A DNA stretch of 64,000 bases from CBDFHV01 sp965247705. Its GTDB lineage: Bacteria > Pseudomonadota > Alphaproteobacteria > Rhodospirillales > CAMCUA01. Shown here piece after piece: positions 48,435-57,385 of the stretch. The position numbers and the translations under genes were made by a program. The notes under the pieces are model-generated. The model had not been told where the DNA came from. It did no database searches and worked only from the letters and a program-made list of their open reading frames with translations. The stretch spans positions 1-64,000 of the forward strand of contig CBDFHV010000079.1 of NCBI GenBank assembly GCA_965247705.1. Direction: 5' to 3'. The stretch's first letter is position 1. Each line of letters opens with the position of its first letter.

Positions 48435-48469
48435 TTGGTCCAACGTTTCACGCCTCGAAGCCACAGGGG

Positions 48470-48493
48470 AGGGGCGGGCCACGGCTCGCCCTT
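48470..48493. terminator. GC-rich hairpin between convergent BCCT and thiD genes
   Basis: AGGGGCGGGC pairs with GCTCGCCCTT (one mismatch and G-T pairs) around a 4-nt loop, 36 bp after the BCCT stop and 49 bp from the thiD stop. The T-run is weak on the plus strand. A bidirectional terminator is likely from position. Confidence 0.5.
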
Positions 48494-48541
48494 CCTTGCG
48501 TCCGGACCCACGGACTGGAAATCCCCTCGACTGATCGGCGG

Positions 48542-49348
48542 TCAGGTCCCGTCGAACGGCCGTACCGTGTGCCCATGGTCCAGGGGACCGTGTCCCTGGC
48601 CGTAACCGGGCGCCCGGCGAATGGCCTCGAGAACATAGCGCCGGGCGCGGGCCACGGCGGCCGCCACCGTCAGGCCCTGGGCCAGGCCGGCGGCGATCGC
48701 CGAGGCCAACGTGCATCCGGTGCCGTGGGTATGGCGCGTTTGCAGGCGCTGGTCCTCGAATGCGGCGATCCCCTCGGCGGTGACCAGTAGATCGATCACC
48801 GTCGCGCCCTCCAGGTGCCCGCCCTTGACCAGGACCGCCTGGGCGCCGATGTCGACAAGCGTCCGGCCCGCGGTGGCCATGTCGTCCCGGTCACGGACGG
48901 CCATGCCGGTCAGGACCTCGGCTTCCGGCAGGTTGGGGGTGAGGACGGTCGCCCGCGGGATAAGCAGGCGCTTCAAGCCGTCCACCGCCGGCGGCTCCAG
49001 CAGCCGCGCCCCGCCCTTGGCCACCATCACCGGGTCCACCACCAAGGGCGTCCGGGGCGCCATTTCTTCCATAACCGCACAGACGGTCTCGATCACCGAC
49101 GGACGGTGCAGCATGCCGGTCTTCACGCAATCGGCGCCCAGGTCCGACAGCACGACCCGCATCTGTTCGGCGACGAAGTCGTCCGGGACCTCGTGGATGG
49201 CGGTCACGCCCTGGGTGTTCTGGGCGGTCAAGGCGGAGACCGCCGTCATGGCGAACCCGCCAAGCGCCGTCACTGTCTTGATATCCGCCTGGATTCCGGC
49301 GCCGCCGCCGGAATCGGAGCCGGCGACGATGAGAACCCGGCCCTTCAC
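48542..49348 (-). CDS. thiD: Hydroxymethylpyrimidine/phosphomethylpyrimidine kinase
   Basis: A 268-aa ribokinase-fold enzyme that phosphorylates HMP and HMP-P for thiamine synthesis. The N-terminal VLIVAGSDSGGGAGIQADIK is the ThiD signature, with the VVDPVMVAKGG segment in the middle and the anion-hole motif HGTGCTLASAIA near 210. The start is GTG at 49348, overlapping the glmM stop (GTGA), so translation is coupled to glmM. It is the last gene of the leftward housekeeping run and converges with the BCCT gene. No TPP riboswitch is expected or seen because it is read from within the operon. Confidence 0.93.
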   Translation of the reverse strand: MKGRVLIVAGSDSGGGAGIQADIKTVTALGGFAMTAVSALTAQNTQGVTAIHEVPDDFVAEQMRVVLSDLGADCVKTGMLHRPSVIETVCAVMEEMAPRTPLVVDPVMVAKGGARLLEPPAVDGLKRLLIPRATVLTPNLPEAEVLTGMAVRDRDDMATAGRTLVDIGAQAVLVKGGHLEGATVIDLLVTAEGIAAFEDQRLQTRHTHGTGCTLASAIAAGLAQGLTVAAAVARARRYVLEAIRRAPGYGQGHGPLDHGHTVRPFDGT

Positions 49349-50691
49349 CCCGCCTGGGTGGTGATGGCGTCGACGACATCGTCGACGACGCGTTCGACTA
49401 AAGCCCCGTCCTCCCCCTCGGCCATGACCCGGATGACGGGCTCGGTGCCGGACTTGCGGATCAGCAACCGGCCGCATTGCCCCAAGGCGGCCTCGCCGGC
49501 GGCGATCGCCTTGCGCACGGCATCGGAATCCAAGGGCATATGGCCGTTGAACCGCACGTTCTTCAGAACCTGAGGAAAGGGCTCGAACACCCGGCATGCC
49601 TCGCTGGCCGGCTTGCCCGTCTCGACCAGGACCGCCAGCACCTGCAGCGCGGCCACCAGACCGTCGCCGGTGGTGACGTAGTCGCTGAGGATGATGTGGC
49701 CGGACTGCTCCCCGCCCAGGTTGAAACCGTGCTCTCGCATGTATTCGACCACGTAGCGGTCGCCCACCTGGGTCCGCTCCAGGCGCAGGTCCTGGGCGGC
49801 CAGATGATGCTCCAGGCCCAGATTGGACATGACCGTGGCGACGACGCCACCGCCGCCGAGCCGGCCATTGCGCGACCAATGACCGGCCACCAGACCCAGG
49901 ATCTGATCGCCGTCGATCAACTCCCCCCGCTCGTCGGCGATGATCACCCGGTCGGCGTCCCCGTCGAGGGCGATCCCCAGATGGGCTCCGTGGGCCACCA
50001 CCTGGCTCTGCATGGCCCCCGGACAGGTGGAGCCGCAGTCCTGGTTGATGTTGAAGCCGTCGGGCGCCACGCCCATCGGGATCACCTCGGCGCCCAATTC
50101 CCATAGCACCATGGGCGCCACCTTGTAGGCGGCGCCGTGGGCGCAATCGATGACGATCTTGAGGCCATCGAGCTGCAAGCCGCGCGGGAAGGTCTGCTTG
50201 ACGTATTCCGAATAACGGCCCTGTGCATCGTCGGGCCGCTGCGCCCGACCCAAGTGGACGGGTTCGGCGAGACCGGGCGTCATGTCGCTGTCCATGCGCG
50301 CTTCGATCTCCGCTTCGACGTCGTCGGAGAGCTTGTAGCCGTCCGGGCCGAACAGCTTGATGCCGTTGTCCTCGAAGGCGTTGTGGGAGGCGGAAATCAT
50401 CACCCCCAGGTCGGCCCGCATGGATCGCGTCAGCATGGCGACGGCCGGCGTCGGCAGGGGGCCGACCATGATCACGTGCATGCCGACGGAGACGAATCCG
50501 GCCGCCAGGGCCGGCTCCAGCATGTAGCCTGACAGGCGGGTGTCCTTGCCGATGACGACCCGATGGGTGTGTTCGCCGCGGATGAAGTGACGGCCGGCGG
50601 CCATGCCCACGCGCAGGACCGTTTCCGCCGTCATCCGCCCGCTATTGGCGGTGCCGCGGATTCCGTCCGTGCCGAACAGCTTGCGGCTCAT
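49345..50691 (-). CDS. glmM: Phosphoglucosamine mutase
   Basis: A 448-aa alpha-D-phosphohexomutase converting glucosamine-6-phosphate to glucosamine-1-phosphate for peptidoglycan and LPS. The phosphoserine loop is ISASHN with Ser102, the metal loop DGDADRV lies near 245-251, and the sugar-binding GEQSGH is near 330; RKSGTEPVIRVM near 405 binds phosphate. The start MSRKLFGTDGIRGTAN is canonical. The stop overlaps thiD by 4 nt; folP lies 90 bp upstream. The folP-glmM-thiD order after ftsH is common in Alphaproteobacteria. Confidence 0.96.
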   Translation of the reverse strand: MSRKLFGTDGIRGTANSGRMTAETVLRVGMAAGRHFIRGEHTHRVVIGKDTRLSGYMLEPALAAGFVSVGMHVIMVGPLPTPAVAMLTRSMRADLGVMISASHNAFEDNGIKLFGPDGYKLSDDVEAEIEARMDSDMTPGLAEPVHLGRAQRPDDAQGRYSEYVKQTFPRGLQLDGLKIVIDCAHGAAYKVAPMVLWELGAEVIPMGVAPDGFNINQDCGSTCPGAMQSQVVAHGAHLGIALDGDADRVIIADERGELIDGDQILGLVAGHWSRNGRLGGGGVVATVMSNLGLEHHLAAQDLRLERTQVGDRYVVEYMREHGFNLGGEQSGHIILSDYVTTGDGLVAALQVLAVLVETGKPASEACRVFEPFPQVLKNVRFNGHMPLDSDAVRKAIAAGEAALGQCGRLLIRKSGTEPVIRVMAEGEDGALVERVVDDVVDAITTQAG

Positions 50692-50781
50692 GTGATGCCC
50701 CCAAACTTAGCCGGGCGAATCGCCGGAACGGGGCCGGCTTCCCGCCTTTCTACACCCTCGGCGGGGCAAAGAACACGTACC

Positions 50782-51882
50782 CTATGGCGCCGCCGCGTCG
50801 CCGAGGGCTCGTCCGTCCCGGATGCCGGACCAGACGGCCAGGAACTGGCGGGTCTCCGCCACGTCGTGCACCCGCAGGATCCCGGCTCCCTGCGCGACGC
50901 CCGCCAGGGCGGCGGCCAGGGAGCCTCCCAGGCGATGGTTGGCCGGCCCCTCGCGATCGAGGCGGGCGATGAAGCTTTTTCGCGACACCCCCAGAACCAG
51001 CGGGCACCCGATGCCCCGCAGCAGGGACAGATGGGCCAGAACCTGCGCGTTGTGCCGGGCGTTCTTGCCGAAACCTATTCCCGGGTCCACGGCAAGGCGC
51101 TGGCGGGGAATGCCGGCCGCTTCGGCGGACCGGACCCGAGCCTCCAGGAAATCGAAAATGTCCAGGGGCGCCGCGCGGTAGCGGGGATCCGATTGCATGG
51201 TGCGTGGCTCGCCCCGCATGTGCATGAGCACCGCCCAAGCGCCGCCCGCCGCCACCACGCGGCATGCATCGGGATCGCCGGCCAGGGCCGTGACGTCGTT
51301 GACGATGCGGGCGCCGGCTTCGAGTGCCGCCGCCATGGTGGCGGCCCACCGGCTGTCGATGGAGACGGTGGCGCCCTCCGCGGCGAGGGCCCGCACGACG
51401 GGCAGGACCCTTCGTTGCTCCTCCTCCGGGCTCACCGGTTCGGCGCCGGGGCGGGTGGACTCGCCGCCCACGTCGATAATGGCCGCCCCCGCATCTCTCA
51501 TGTGCCGCCCGCGGTCCATGGCGCTTTGCGCATCGGGGGTTTCGCCGCCATCGGAGAAGCTGTCAGGCGTGACGTTGATAATTCCCATGATTGCCGGTCG
51601 GCTCAAGTCGACCCCGGCGAATGTCCCAAGGGGCGCCAGCAGACGTGCCCGCAGACGATCAATATGGGTGCGAACCCCGTCCCCCTGCCCACGCGCCCAG
51701 ATCTCGAGGCCGGTCGCGTCGAATGTCGCGCGCCGTACCGACTCCCCCTCCCGGGCCAGAACCTCCCACGCCGCCGGCGTGGCGTCGAGGGCGAACGGAT
51801 CGGTCAGGATGCGCAGGTACAGCCGACTTTCCGGGTCGCCGTCAAAGGTGAGGGTTGTTTGTCGATCCGACGCGGTGTGCAC
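50782..51882 (-). CDS. folP: Dihydropteroate synthase
   Basis: A TIM-barrel enzyme joining pterin pyrophosphate and p-aminobenzoate in folate synthesis. The signatures are IMGIINVTPDSFSDGG and DVGGESTRPGAEP in the first half, VNDVTAL, AVDPGIGFGKN and LGVSRKSFI later. About 95 residues precede the first motif, an N-terminal extension usual in alphaproteobacterial FolP. I use the GTG at 51882, 19 bp after the ftsH stop, giving 366 aa; it has no strong ribosome site, so the start is uncertain. The gene lies between ftsH and glmM on the same strand. Confidence 0.92.
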   Translation of the reverse strand: MHTASDRQTTLTFDGDPESRLYLRILTDPFALDATPAAWEVLAREGESVRRATFDATGLEIWARGQGDGVRTHIDRLRARLLAPLGTFAGVDLSRPAIMGIINVTPDSFSDGGETPDAQSAMDRGRHMRDAGAAIIDVGGESTRPGAEPVSPEEEQRRVLPVVRALAAEGATVSIDSRWAATMAAALEAGARIVNDVTALAGDPDACRVVAAGGAWAVLMHMRGEPRTMQSDPRYRAAPLDIFDFLEARVRSAEAAGIPRQRLAVDPGIGFGKNARHNAQVLAHLSLLRGIGCPLVLGVSRKSFIARLDREGPANHRLGGSLAAALAGVAQGAGILRVHDVAETRQFLAVWSGIRDGRALGDAAAP

Positions 51883-51901
51883 GCAGGAATACCGGACCGC
51901 C

Positions 51902-53839
51902 TCAGGAGCCGGGCTGGGGCTCGGCCTCCATGCCGCCGGGACGGTCCTTGGGCCGGCCGCTGCTGGGCACCGAAGCCCGGTGTCCGCCGCCTTCCTTCTT
52001 GGACTGGGGCATGTCGTCGCTGCTTTCGGGACGTACGATGGACTCACCCCGAAGCAGCGCATCCACCTCGATCCCGCTCAGGGTCTCGTATTCCAGCAGC
52101 GCGGTGGTGATGGTCTCCAGGTCGTCCCGCTTGTCGACGATAATGCGCCGTGCCTGATTCTCGGCGACGTCGACCAAACGGCGGATCTCGTCGTCGATCA
52201 TCTTGGCGGTGGCGTCGGAGATATTCTGTTGGCGCGCCACGGAATGGCCGAGGAAGACTTCCTCCTCGTTTTCGGAATAGCGCAAGGGTCCCAACTTGTC
52301 GCTGAATCCGTACTCGGTGACCATGCGGCGCGCCATTTGCGTGGCTTGGCGAATGTCGTCGCCGGCGCCGGTGGTCACGTTTTCGAGTCCGAACACCACT
52401 TCCTCGGCGATGCGGCCGCCGAACATCATGGCCAGCTTGGATTCCAGCTCCAGCTTCGAATAGCCATAGCGGTCCCGCTCGGGCAGGGACATGGTGACGC
52501 CCAGCGCCCGGCCCCGCGGGATGATGGTCACCTTGTGCAGGGGGTCGTGCTTGGGCACGTTGATGGCGACCAGGGCGTGGCCGGCTTCGTGATAGGCCGT
52601 CAGCTTCTTCTCGTCCTCGCTCATGACCATGGAGCGCCGCTCCGCGCCCATCATCACCTTGTCCTTGGAGGACTCGAACTCCGCCATGGTGACCACCCGC
52701 TTGCCCTGGCGGGCGGCCAGCAGCGCCGCCTCGTTCACCAGATTGGCCAGGTCGGCGCCGGAGAAGCCCGGGGTGCCGCGGGCGATGACGCGGGGTTCCA
52801 CGTCCGGCGCCAGGGGCACCTTGCGCATGTGGACCTTGAGAATCTTCTCCCGGCCCAGGATGTCGGGGTTTGGCACCACCACCTGGCGGTCAAACCGGCC
52901 GGGGCGCAGCAGGGCCGGATCGAGCACGTCCGGGCGGTTGGTGGCGGCGATCAGGATTACACCCTCGTTTGACTCGAAGCCGTCCATCTCCACCAGCAAC
53001 TGATTCAGGGTCTGTTCCCGTTCGTCGTTGCCGCCACCCAGGCCAGCGCCCCTGTGACGTCCGACCGCATCAAGCTCGTCGATGAAAATGATGCAGGGGG
53101 CGTTTTTCTTGCCCTGCTCGAACATGTCGCGCACGCGGCTGGCGCCGACGCCGACAAACATTTCGACGAAGTCGGAGCCGGAAATGGTGAAGAACGGAAC
53201 GTTGGCCTCGCCGGCGATGGCGCGGGCAAGCAGGGTCTTACCGGTGCCCGGCGGGCCCACCAGCAGGCAGCCCTTGGGGATCTTGCCGCCCAGGCGTTGG
53301 AATTTTTGCGGGTCCTTGAGGTAATCGACGATTTCCTCCAGTTCCTGCTTGGCCTCGTCGATGCCGGCCACGTCCTCGAAGGTGATGCGGCCAGTCTTCT
53401 CGGTGAGGAGCCGGGCCCGGGACTTGCCGAACCCCATTGCCTTGCCGCCACCGCCCTGCATCTGGCGCATAAAGAATATCCAGATGCCGATAATCAGCAG
53501 CATGGGGAACCAGGAGATCAGGATGCCCCACAGGGTGGGGGACCCGTCGTCGCCAGGGACGGCGTTGATGCGCACGCCATGCTCGGTGAGCGTCGGCACC
53601 AGGTTGCCGTCCTCGGGGGCGTAAGTGGTGAAGCCGCGGCCGTCGCGGAAATTGCCCTTGATGCTCCGCCCCTGGATGGTGATTTCGCGCACGTCCCCTG
53701 TTTCGACCGAAGCCAGGAAGTCGGAATAGGGCAGGTTTGCCTGGGTCCCGCGCTGGGAAGGTCCCTGGAACAGGTTGAACAGCGCAAACACCAACAGGGC
53801 AATGATGCCCCAAAGCGCCAGATTGCGACTGAAATTCAC
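51902..53839 (-). CDS. ftsH: ATP-dependent zinc metalloprotease FtsH
   Basis: A 645-aa membrane AAA+ protease for misassembled membrane proteins and regulatory proteins. Two membrane helices flank a periplasmic domain (about 8-24 and 104-124). Walker A is GPPGTGKT (195-202), Walker B IIFIDELDAVG, the second region of homology around NRPDVLDPALLRPGRFDR, and the zinc site HEAGH (417-421). The C-terminus is charged and Gly/Ser-rich. I start at GTG 53839, with AAGGA seven bases upstream, rather than GTG 53869. Downstream folP begins within 20 bp. Confidence 0.96.
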   Translation of the reverse strand: MNFSRNLALWGIIALLVFALFNLFQGPSQRGTQANLPYSDFLASVETGDVREITIQGRSIKGNFRDGRGFTTYAPEDGNLVPTLTEHGVRINAVPGDDGSPTLWGILISWFPMLLIIGIWIFFMRQMQGGGGKAMGFGKSRARLLTEKTGRITFEDVAGIDEAKQELEEIVDYLKDPQKFQRLGGKIPKGCLLVGPPGTGKTLLARAIAGEANVPFFTISGSDFVEMFVGVGASRVRDMFEQGKKNAPCIIFIDELDAVGRHRGAGLGGGNDEREQTLNQLLVEMDGFESNEGVILIAATNRPDVLDPALLRPGRFDRQVVVPNPDILGREKILKVHMRKVPLAPDVEPRVIARGTPGFSGADLANLVNEAALLAARQGKRVVTMAEFESSKDKVMMGAERRSMVMSEDEKKLTAYHEAGHALVAINVPKHDPLHKVTIIPRGRALGVTMSLPERDRYGYSKLELESKLAMMFGGRIAEEVVFGLENVTTGAGDDIRQATQMARRMVTEYGFSDKLGPLRYSENEEEVFLGHSVARQQNISDATAKMIDDEIRRLVDVAENQARRIIVDKRDDLETITTALLEYETLSGIEVDALLRGESIVRPESSDDMPQSKKEGGGHRASVPSSGRPKDRPGGMEAEPQPGS

Positions 53840-53968
53840 GTTAGCATCCTTCCATGCGTCCGGTCCCACGCGACCCGATCAGCCGAAACGCCGCGCGGCA
53901 CGCTCTTCGCAACCACCCGCCCGGCAGCTATAAAGCCCGGCAGCTATAAAGATAGTGTCCGTGCCCCG

Positions 53969-55294
53969 TCAGGCAAGCCGTAAGTCGACGCCCGACAGGG
54001 CCAGGGATGGTCTGAACGACACGCTTACGATTTCCGTTCCCGTCCGCGCCGCATCCTCCCTTTTATAGGCCAGATGGGGCACCTGGAATATACCGGCGTC
54101 GTCCCACAGCGCCGGTAGCGTTCGACGGGCGGCATCGGGAATGGGGTCGGTCCTGACCGAAGGGCGCGCGGAACGCACGGCAGCCCACCCGTCACGGCCC
54201 AGGCGGGCCAAGTGGCGCGCGGGCCCTGGCGCCGTTTGGCCAACATGGATCAGGAATCGCCGATCCCACCAGATTTCGCCCGTGGGCGCCGCCGCGGCAG
54301 CGGGCAGGCCGCGATTCTCCCGACACACGAGGAGCATTCGGGCCCCGGGAACCAGCCGACAGCCCCCCAGGGTCAGTGCCCGGGGCTGCACGTGGGTGAC
54401 GGCTTCCAGGCACCGGATCAAGCTTGTCCGCGCCGGCGGAAACCGCCGCCCGCCGACGCTGGCGATGGTTCGTGCGAGCACCCGACGCCCCATCGCCGGC
54501 GGCAGGGACGACAGGCCCTCCGCCTCGAGCCAGGCGAACCCGGCCGGGTGCAGATCGCAAATCGCCGCTATCGCGGCGACCTCCGCCCCATGAAGCACAT
54601 CGCGCACCTTTCCCAATCGTGCCGCGAGGACCGCGAGGCGGGGCGATACATCGGCGGCGTTTTCGAGACCGGCGAGGGCACCGCGCAGGCGGACGCGGGT
54701 ATGGAGATGGCTGGCGTTGGCCGGGTCCTCCAGCCAGGCCTGTCCGAAGGTTTGCAGCGTTGTCCGCAGTTGCATACGGGGCACCGTCAGGAGCGGCCTG
54801 ACAATCGCCACGGCGGCCGTCGTCGTCACCGGGGACATGGCGGCCAGCCCGTCGGGACCGCTGCCGGAAGCGGCGCGAAGCAGGACCGTCTCCGCCTGAT
54901 CGTCAAGGGTGTGGGCGACAAGGAGGTGAAACAGGCCGGCTCGCCGGCAAGCCGTCTCGAGCAAGGCGTACCGCGCTTGCCGTGCTGCTGCCTGCAGGCC
55001 CGAGGCGGGCCGGGGTTCGGTCGAGGTGAGGACCCGGTGGTGAATGCCGTACCCACGCAGCCAGCGCCCGACTTGGCGCCCATCCTCGGCGGAGTCGGCC
55101 CTCAAGCCATGATCGACGGTCAACGCCGTCACGAAACCGCCCCGGGACCGGCACCAACGGTGTGCGAGGAGGCAAAGGGCCATGCTATCGCCACCGCCGG
55201 ACACGGCCACCGCCAATCGCGGTGCCGGTCCGAAGGGGCCTACCGCGTCCATCAGCCGGGAGAATTCGGTCTCGGTTACGGGCTGGGCGCACAT
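53969..55294 (-). CDS. tilS: tRNA(Ile)-lysidine synthase
   Basis: A 441-aa N-type ATP pyrophosphatase that converts C34 of tRNA-Ile(CAU) to lysidine. The PP-loop SGGGDS is at 32-37, and LTVDHGLR and the AHTLDDQAETVLLR segment follow as in TilS. The C-terminal half is poorly conserved as usual. The start is an ATG at 55294 with no overlap to cpoB, whose stop lies 25 bp upstream. In Alphaproteobacteria tilS is commonly between cpoB and ftsH, as here. Confidence 0.93.
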   Translation of the reverse strand: MCAQPVTETEFSRLMDAVGPFGPAPRLAVAVSGGGDSMALCLLAHRWCRSRGGFVTALTVDHGLRADSAEDGRQVGRWLRGYGIHHRVLTSTEPRPASGLQAAARQARYALLETACRRAGLFHLLVAHTLDDQAETVLLRAASGSGPDGLAAMSPVTTTAAVAIVRPLLTVPRMQLRTTLQTFGQAWLEDPANASHLHTRVRLRGALAGLENAADVSPRLAVLAARLGKVRDVLHGAEVAAIAAICDLHPAGFAWLEAEGLSSLPPAMGRRVLARTIASVGGRRFPPARTSLIRCLEAVTHVQPRALTLGGCRLVPGARMLLVCRENRGLPAAAAAPTGEIWWDRRFLIHVGQTAPGPARHLARLGRDGWAAVRSARPSVRTDPIPDAARRTLPALWDDAGIFQVPHLAYKREDAARTGTEIVSVSFRPSLALSGVDLRLA

Positions 55295-55319
55295 TGGCGG
55301 CGCCTCGCGACCGGGGGTA

Positions 55320-56501
55320 CTACGTACAGGAAGCCCGCCGCCGCTCCCGCACCAGAAGGTTCAGGATATGGGTGGAAGCTTTGGGAAAGTCCTCGTCTAG
55401 CTTGGCGTAGGTTGCGCAGGCCTCGTTGGTCTTGCCCAGGTTGCTCAAGGACATACCCAGCTTGAGCAGCGTGTCCGGCGCCTTCGCGCCTTTTGAGTCC
55501 GACTGATAGCCCTTGAGGAAGATCTCCGCGGCGCGAACGTAGTCCTTGCGCACATAGTGGGTCTCGCCGAGCCAATAGTGGGCGTTGCCGGCCAACGGAT
55601 CCTTCGGATGCGCCTCCAGGAAGGCCGCGAAAGCCTGTTCAGCGTCGTCATAGCGCTGGGTAAACAGGAACTTCCGGGCAAAGGCATACTGCTGTGCCGG
55701 GGGCGCGTCTGGCAGGATCGCGGTCTCCGAAAGCGCCGCCACCGGACGCCGCGGCGCGGACGGGGCCGGCGGTGGAGCGGCCTCGCCACGGGACGACACC
55801 TCGGGGGACGCGCCGGAGACCGATTCGGCGGACGCGCCGGAGACCGATTCGGCGGACGCGCCGGAGACCGATTGCAGTTGGGTCTCGGTCACGGTGCCCA
55901 GCACGCCCGGCTGCGAAGGGGCCGGGGGCAAGGGAGGCGCCGCTTGGGACGACGCCATGGACGCCGGAGGCGCAGGGGGAGCGGCCGGGGGCGCCGCGGG
56001 AAGAGCCGCCGCCGACACGGATCCGGGCTCGCTCACGGTCTCCGCCTGGGGCGCGGATCCGGCACGCCGTTCCAGGGCCGTCAAACGATAGTCGACGTCG
56101 CCGACCAGCTTTTCAAGCCGCTCCTCGATCTGGCCTATTTTGTGAATGAGTTCCTCCGCCCGCCCGGTTACCCCGCGGAGATCCCGTTCCAGGGCGGTCA
56201 ATTTCACGTTCAGTCGGGCCACGCCAGCCGCTTCCCCGGGGCCCGTGGGAGCGGCAGGGGACGGCGCGGCGACGCCGCGACTCGTTCTGCCACCGCTCGA
56301 TTCCCCACGGGATATCTGCCGATTCAGGGTCCGAATGTCGCGTTCCAGGCGCTCCAGCCGATCAAGGACCGGCCCTATGTCCCGGCTCTGGGCCCACGCG
56401 GCGGGAACGGCCGGAACCATAAGGACCGCCATGAGAATCATGACAGCAAACGAACGCCCGGCCGCCCACGCAGCCCGATCGAAAATTCCTTGCAGGTCCA
56501 T
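55320..56501 (-). CDS. cpoB: Tol-Pal system protein CpoB/YbgF
   Basis: A 393-aa periplasmic protein that coordinates peptidoglycan synthesis with Tol-Pal constriction. It has an N-terminal signal sequence (hydrophobic AVMILMAVLMVPAVPAAWA), a coiled coil (VLDRLERLERDIRTLNRQ and LTALERDLRGVTGRAEELI), a long Pro/Ala/Ser linker, and C-terminal TPR repeats (YDDAEQAFAAFLEAHPKDP, GNAHYWLGETHYVRKDY). The linker contains three copies of an SVSGASAE-type repeat coded by a 24-bp tandem repeat. I chose ATG 56501 with GAGGA upstream over ATG 56519. Longer than E. coli YbgF (263 aa) because of the linker. Confidence 0.9.
   Translation of the reverse strand: MDLQGIFDRAAWAAGRSFAVMILMAVLMVPAVPAAWAQSRDIGPVLDRLERLERDIRTLNRQISRGESSGGRTSRGVAAPSPAAPTGPGEAAGVARLNVKLTALERDLRGVTGRAEELIHKIGQIEERLEKLVGDVDYRLTALERRAGSAPQAETVSEPGSVSAAALPAAPPAAPPAPPASMASSQAAPPLPPAPSQPGVLGTVTETQLQSVSGASAESVSGASAESVSGASPEVSSRGEAAPPPAPSAPRRPVAALSETAILPDAPPAQQYAFARKFLFTQRYDDAEQAFAAFLEAHPKDPLAGNAHYWLGETHYVRKDYVRAAEIFLKGYQSDSKGAKAPDTLLKLGMSLSNLGKTNEACATYAKLDEDFPKASTHILNLLVRERRRASCT
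55807..55873. repeat. 24-bp tandem repeat in cpoB linker (2.8 copies)
   Basis: The plus-strand unit begins GACGCGCCGGAGACCGATTC and repeats at 55807, 55831 and 55855 (the last copy 19 bp). It encodes an in-frame 8-residue Ser/Gly/Ala repeat, so copy-number changes would alter linker length without breaking the frame. Confidence 0.85.
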
Positions 56502-56648
56502 GGCGCAATCCTCGCCCATTTCGACGTCAATGGTCCGCGCCACGACGCCGGAACGTCGCAACGCGGCCATAATCCCGTTCATTATGGGCGAAATTGAGGC
56601 GTCCGCGACTCTGTCGTGACCGAAGAAAAGCCTGTCAGGCGCCGGAGA

Positions 56649-57179
56649 TCAGCTTCCCGCGCCGGTAACGACGGAAACGCCGCGGCGATTTTGGGCCCAA
56701 GCGGCATCGTTGGAGCCGAGCGCCACGGGACGCTCCTTGCCGTAGGAGAGGGTCTTGACGCGTCCCGGATCGATGCCCAGGGCGACGAGGTAGTCCTTGA
56801 CCGAATTGGCCCGACGCTCGCCCAGGGCCAAGTTGTATTCCCGGGTGCCCCGCTCGTCGCAGTGGCCTTCGATGGTGATGGTGACCGCCGGGTTGGTCTT
56901 CAACCACGCGGCCTGACGCTCCAGTGTCGACTGGGCGTCGGACGTGACGTCGTGCTTGTCGAAGTCGAAGAACACGCGATCGCCCACATTGACCACCAGG
57001 TCCTCCTGGCTTCCCGGCGTGGGACCGGCCGGCTGCGGAGCCGCCTGGGTCGTGCTCTGGGTCGTCGTCGCGGTGGTCGTCGCGCCGGCGCCGCTGGCCG
57101 CACCCGTGTCTTGGGTGTCGGTTTCACACGCGGAGATCAGAAAAACCGCCGCCATCGCGGCAATGATGCGGAAACCCAT
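56649..57179 (-). CDS. pal: Peptidoglycan-associated lipoprotein Pal
   Basis: A 176-aa outer-membrane lipoprotein. The signal peptide ends in a lipobox with Cys18 (FLISAC); a Thr/Ala-rich linker follows; the OmpA-like peptidoglycan-binding domain spans about 65-170 with VFFDFDKHDVT, ITIEGHCDERGTREYNLALG and the helix ERRANSVKDYLVALG, where Asp and Arg bind diaminopimelate. It completes the Tol-Pal complex with TolB. The gap of 206 bp to tolB and 147 bp to cpoB suggests its own promoter besides readthrough. Confidence 0.95.
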   Translation of the reverse strand: MGFRIIAAMAAVFLISACETDTQDTGAASGAGATTTATTTQSTTQAAPQPAGPTPGSQEDLVVNVGDRVFFDFDKHDVTSDAQSTLERQAAWLKTNPAVTITIEGHCDERGTREYNLALGERRANSVKDYLVALGIDPGRVKTLSYGKERPVALGSNDAAWAQNRRGVSVVTGAGS

Positions 57180-57385
57180 TCAGTATTCCTCCTCACCGGA
57201 GTCTCAAGTTGAGATCAAGGCCGATCGCGAAGAGCGACCGATCCTAAGGACCTCCCGACAGTCGACTTATGATATGCCGACAGTGTCGCTTGATACGGTG
57301 TCCTCTCGGGAAAGTAAATGACTGATTTGATTCAACGCCATAACGAACCGGTGAGGCTTTTGCCCCCTGATCCGCCGACATCGCG

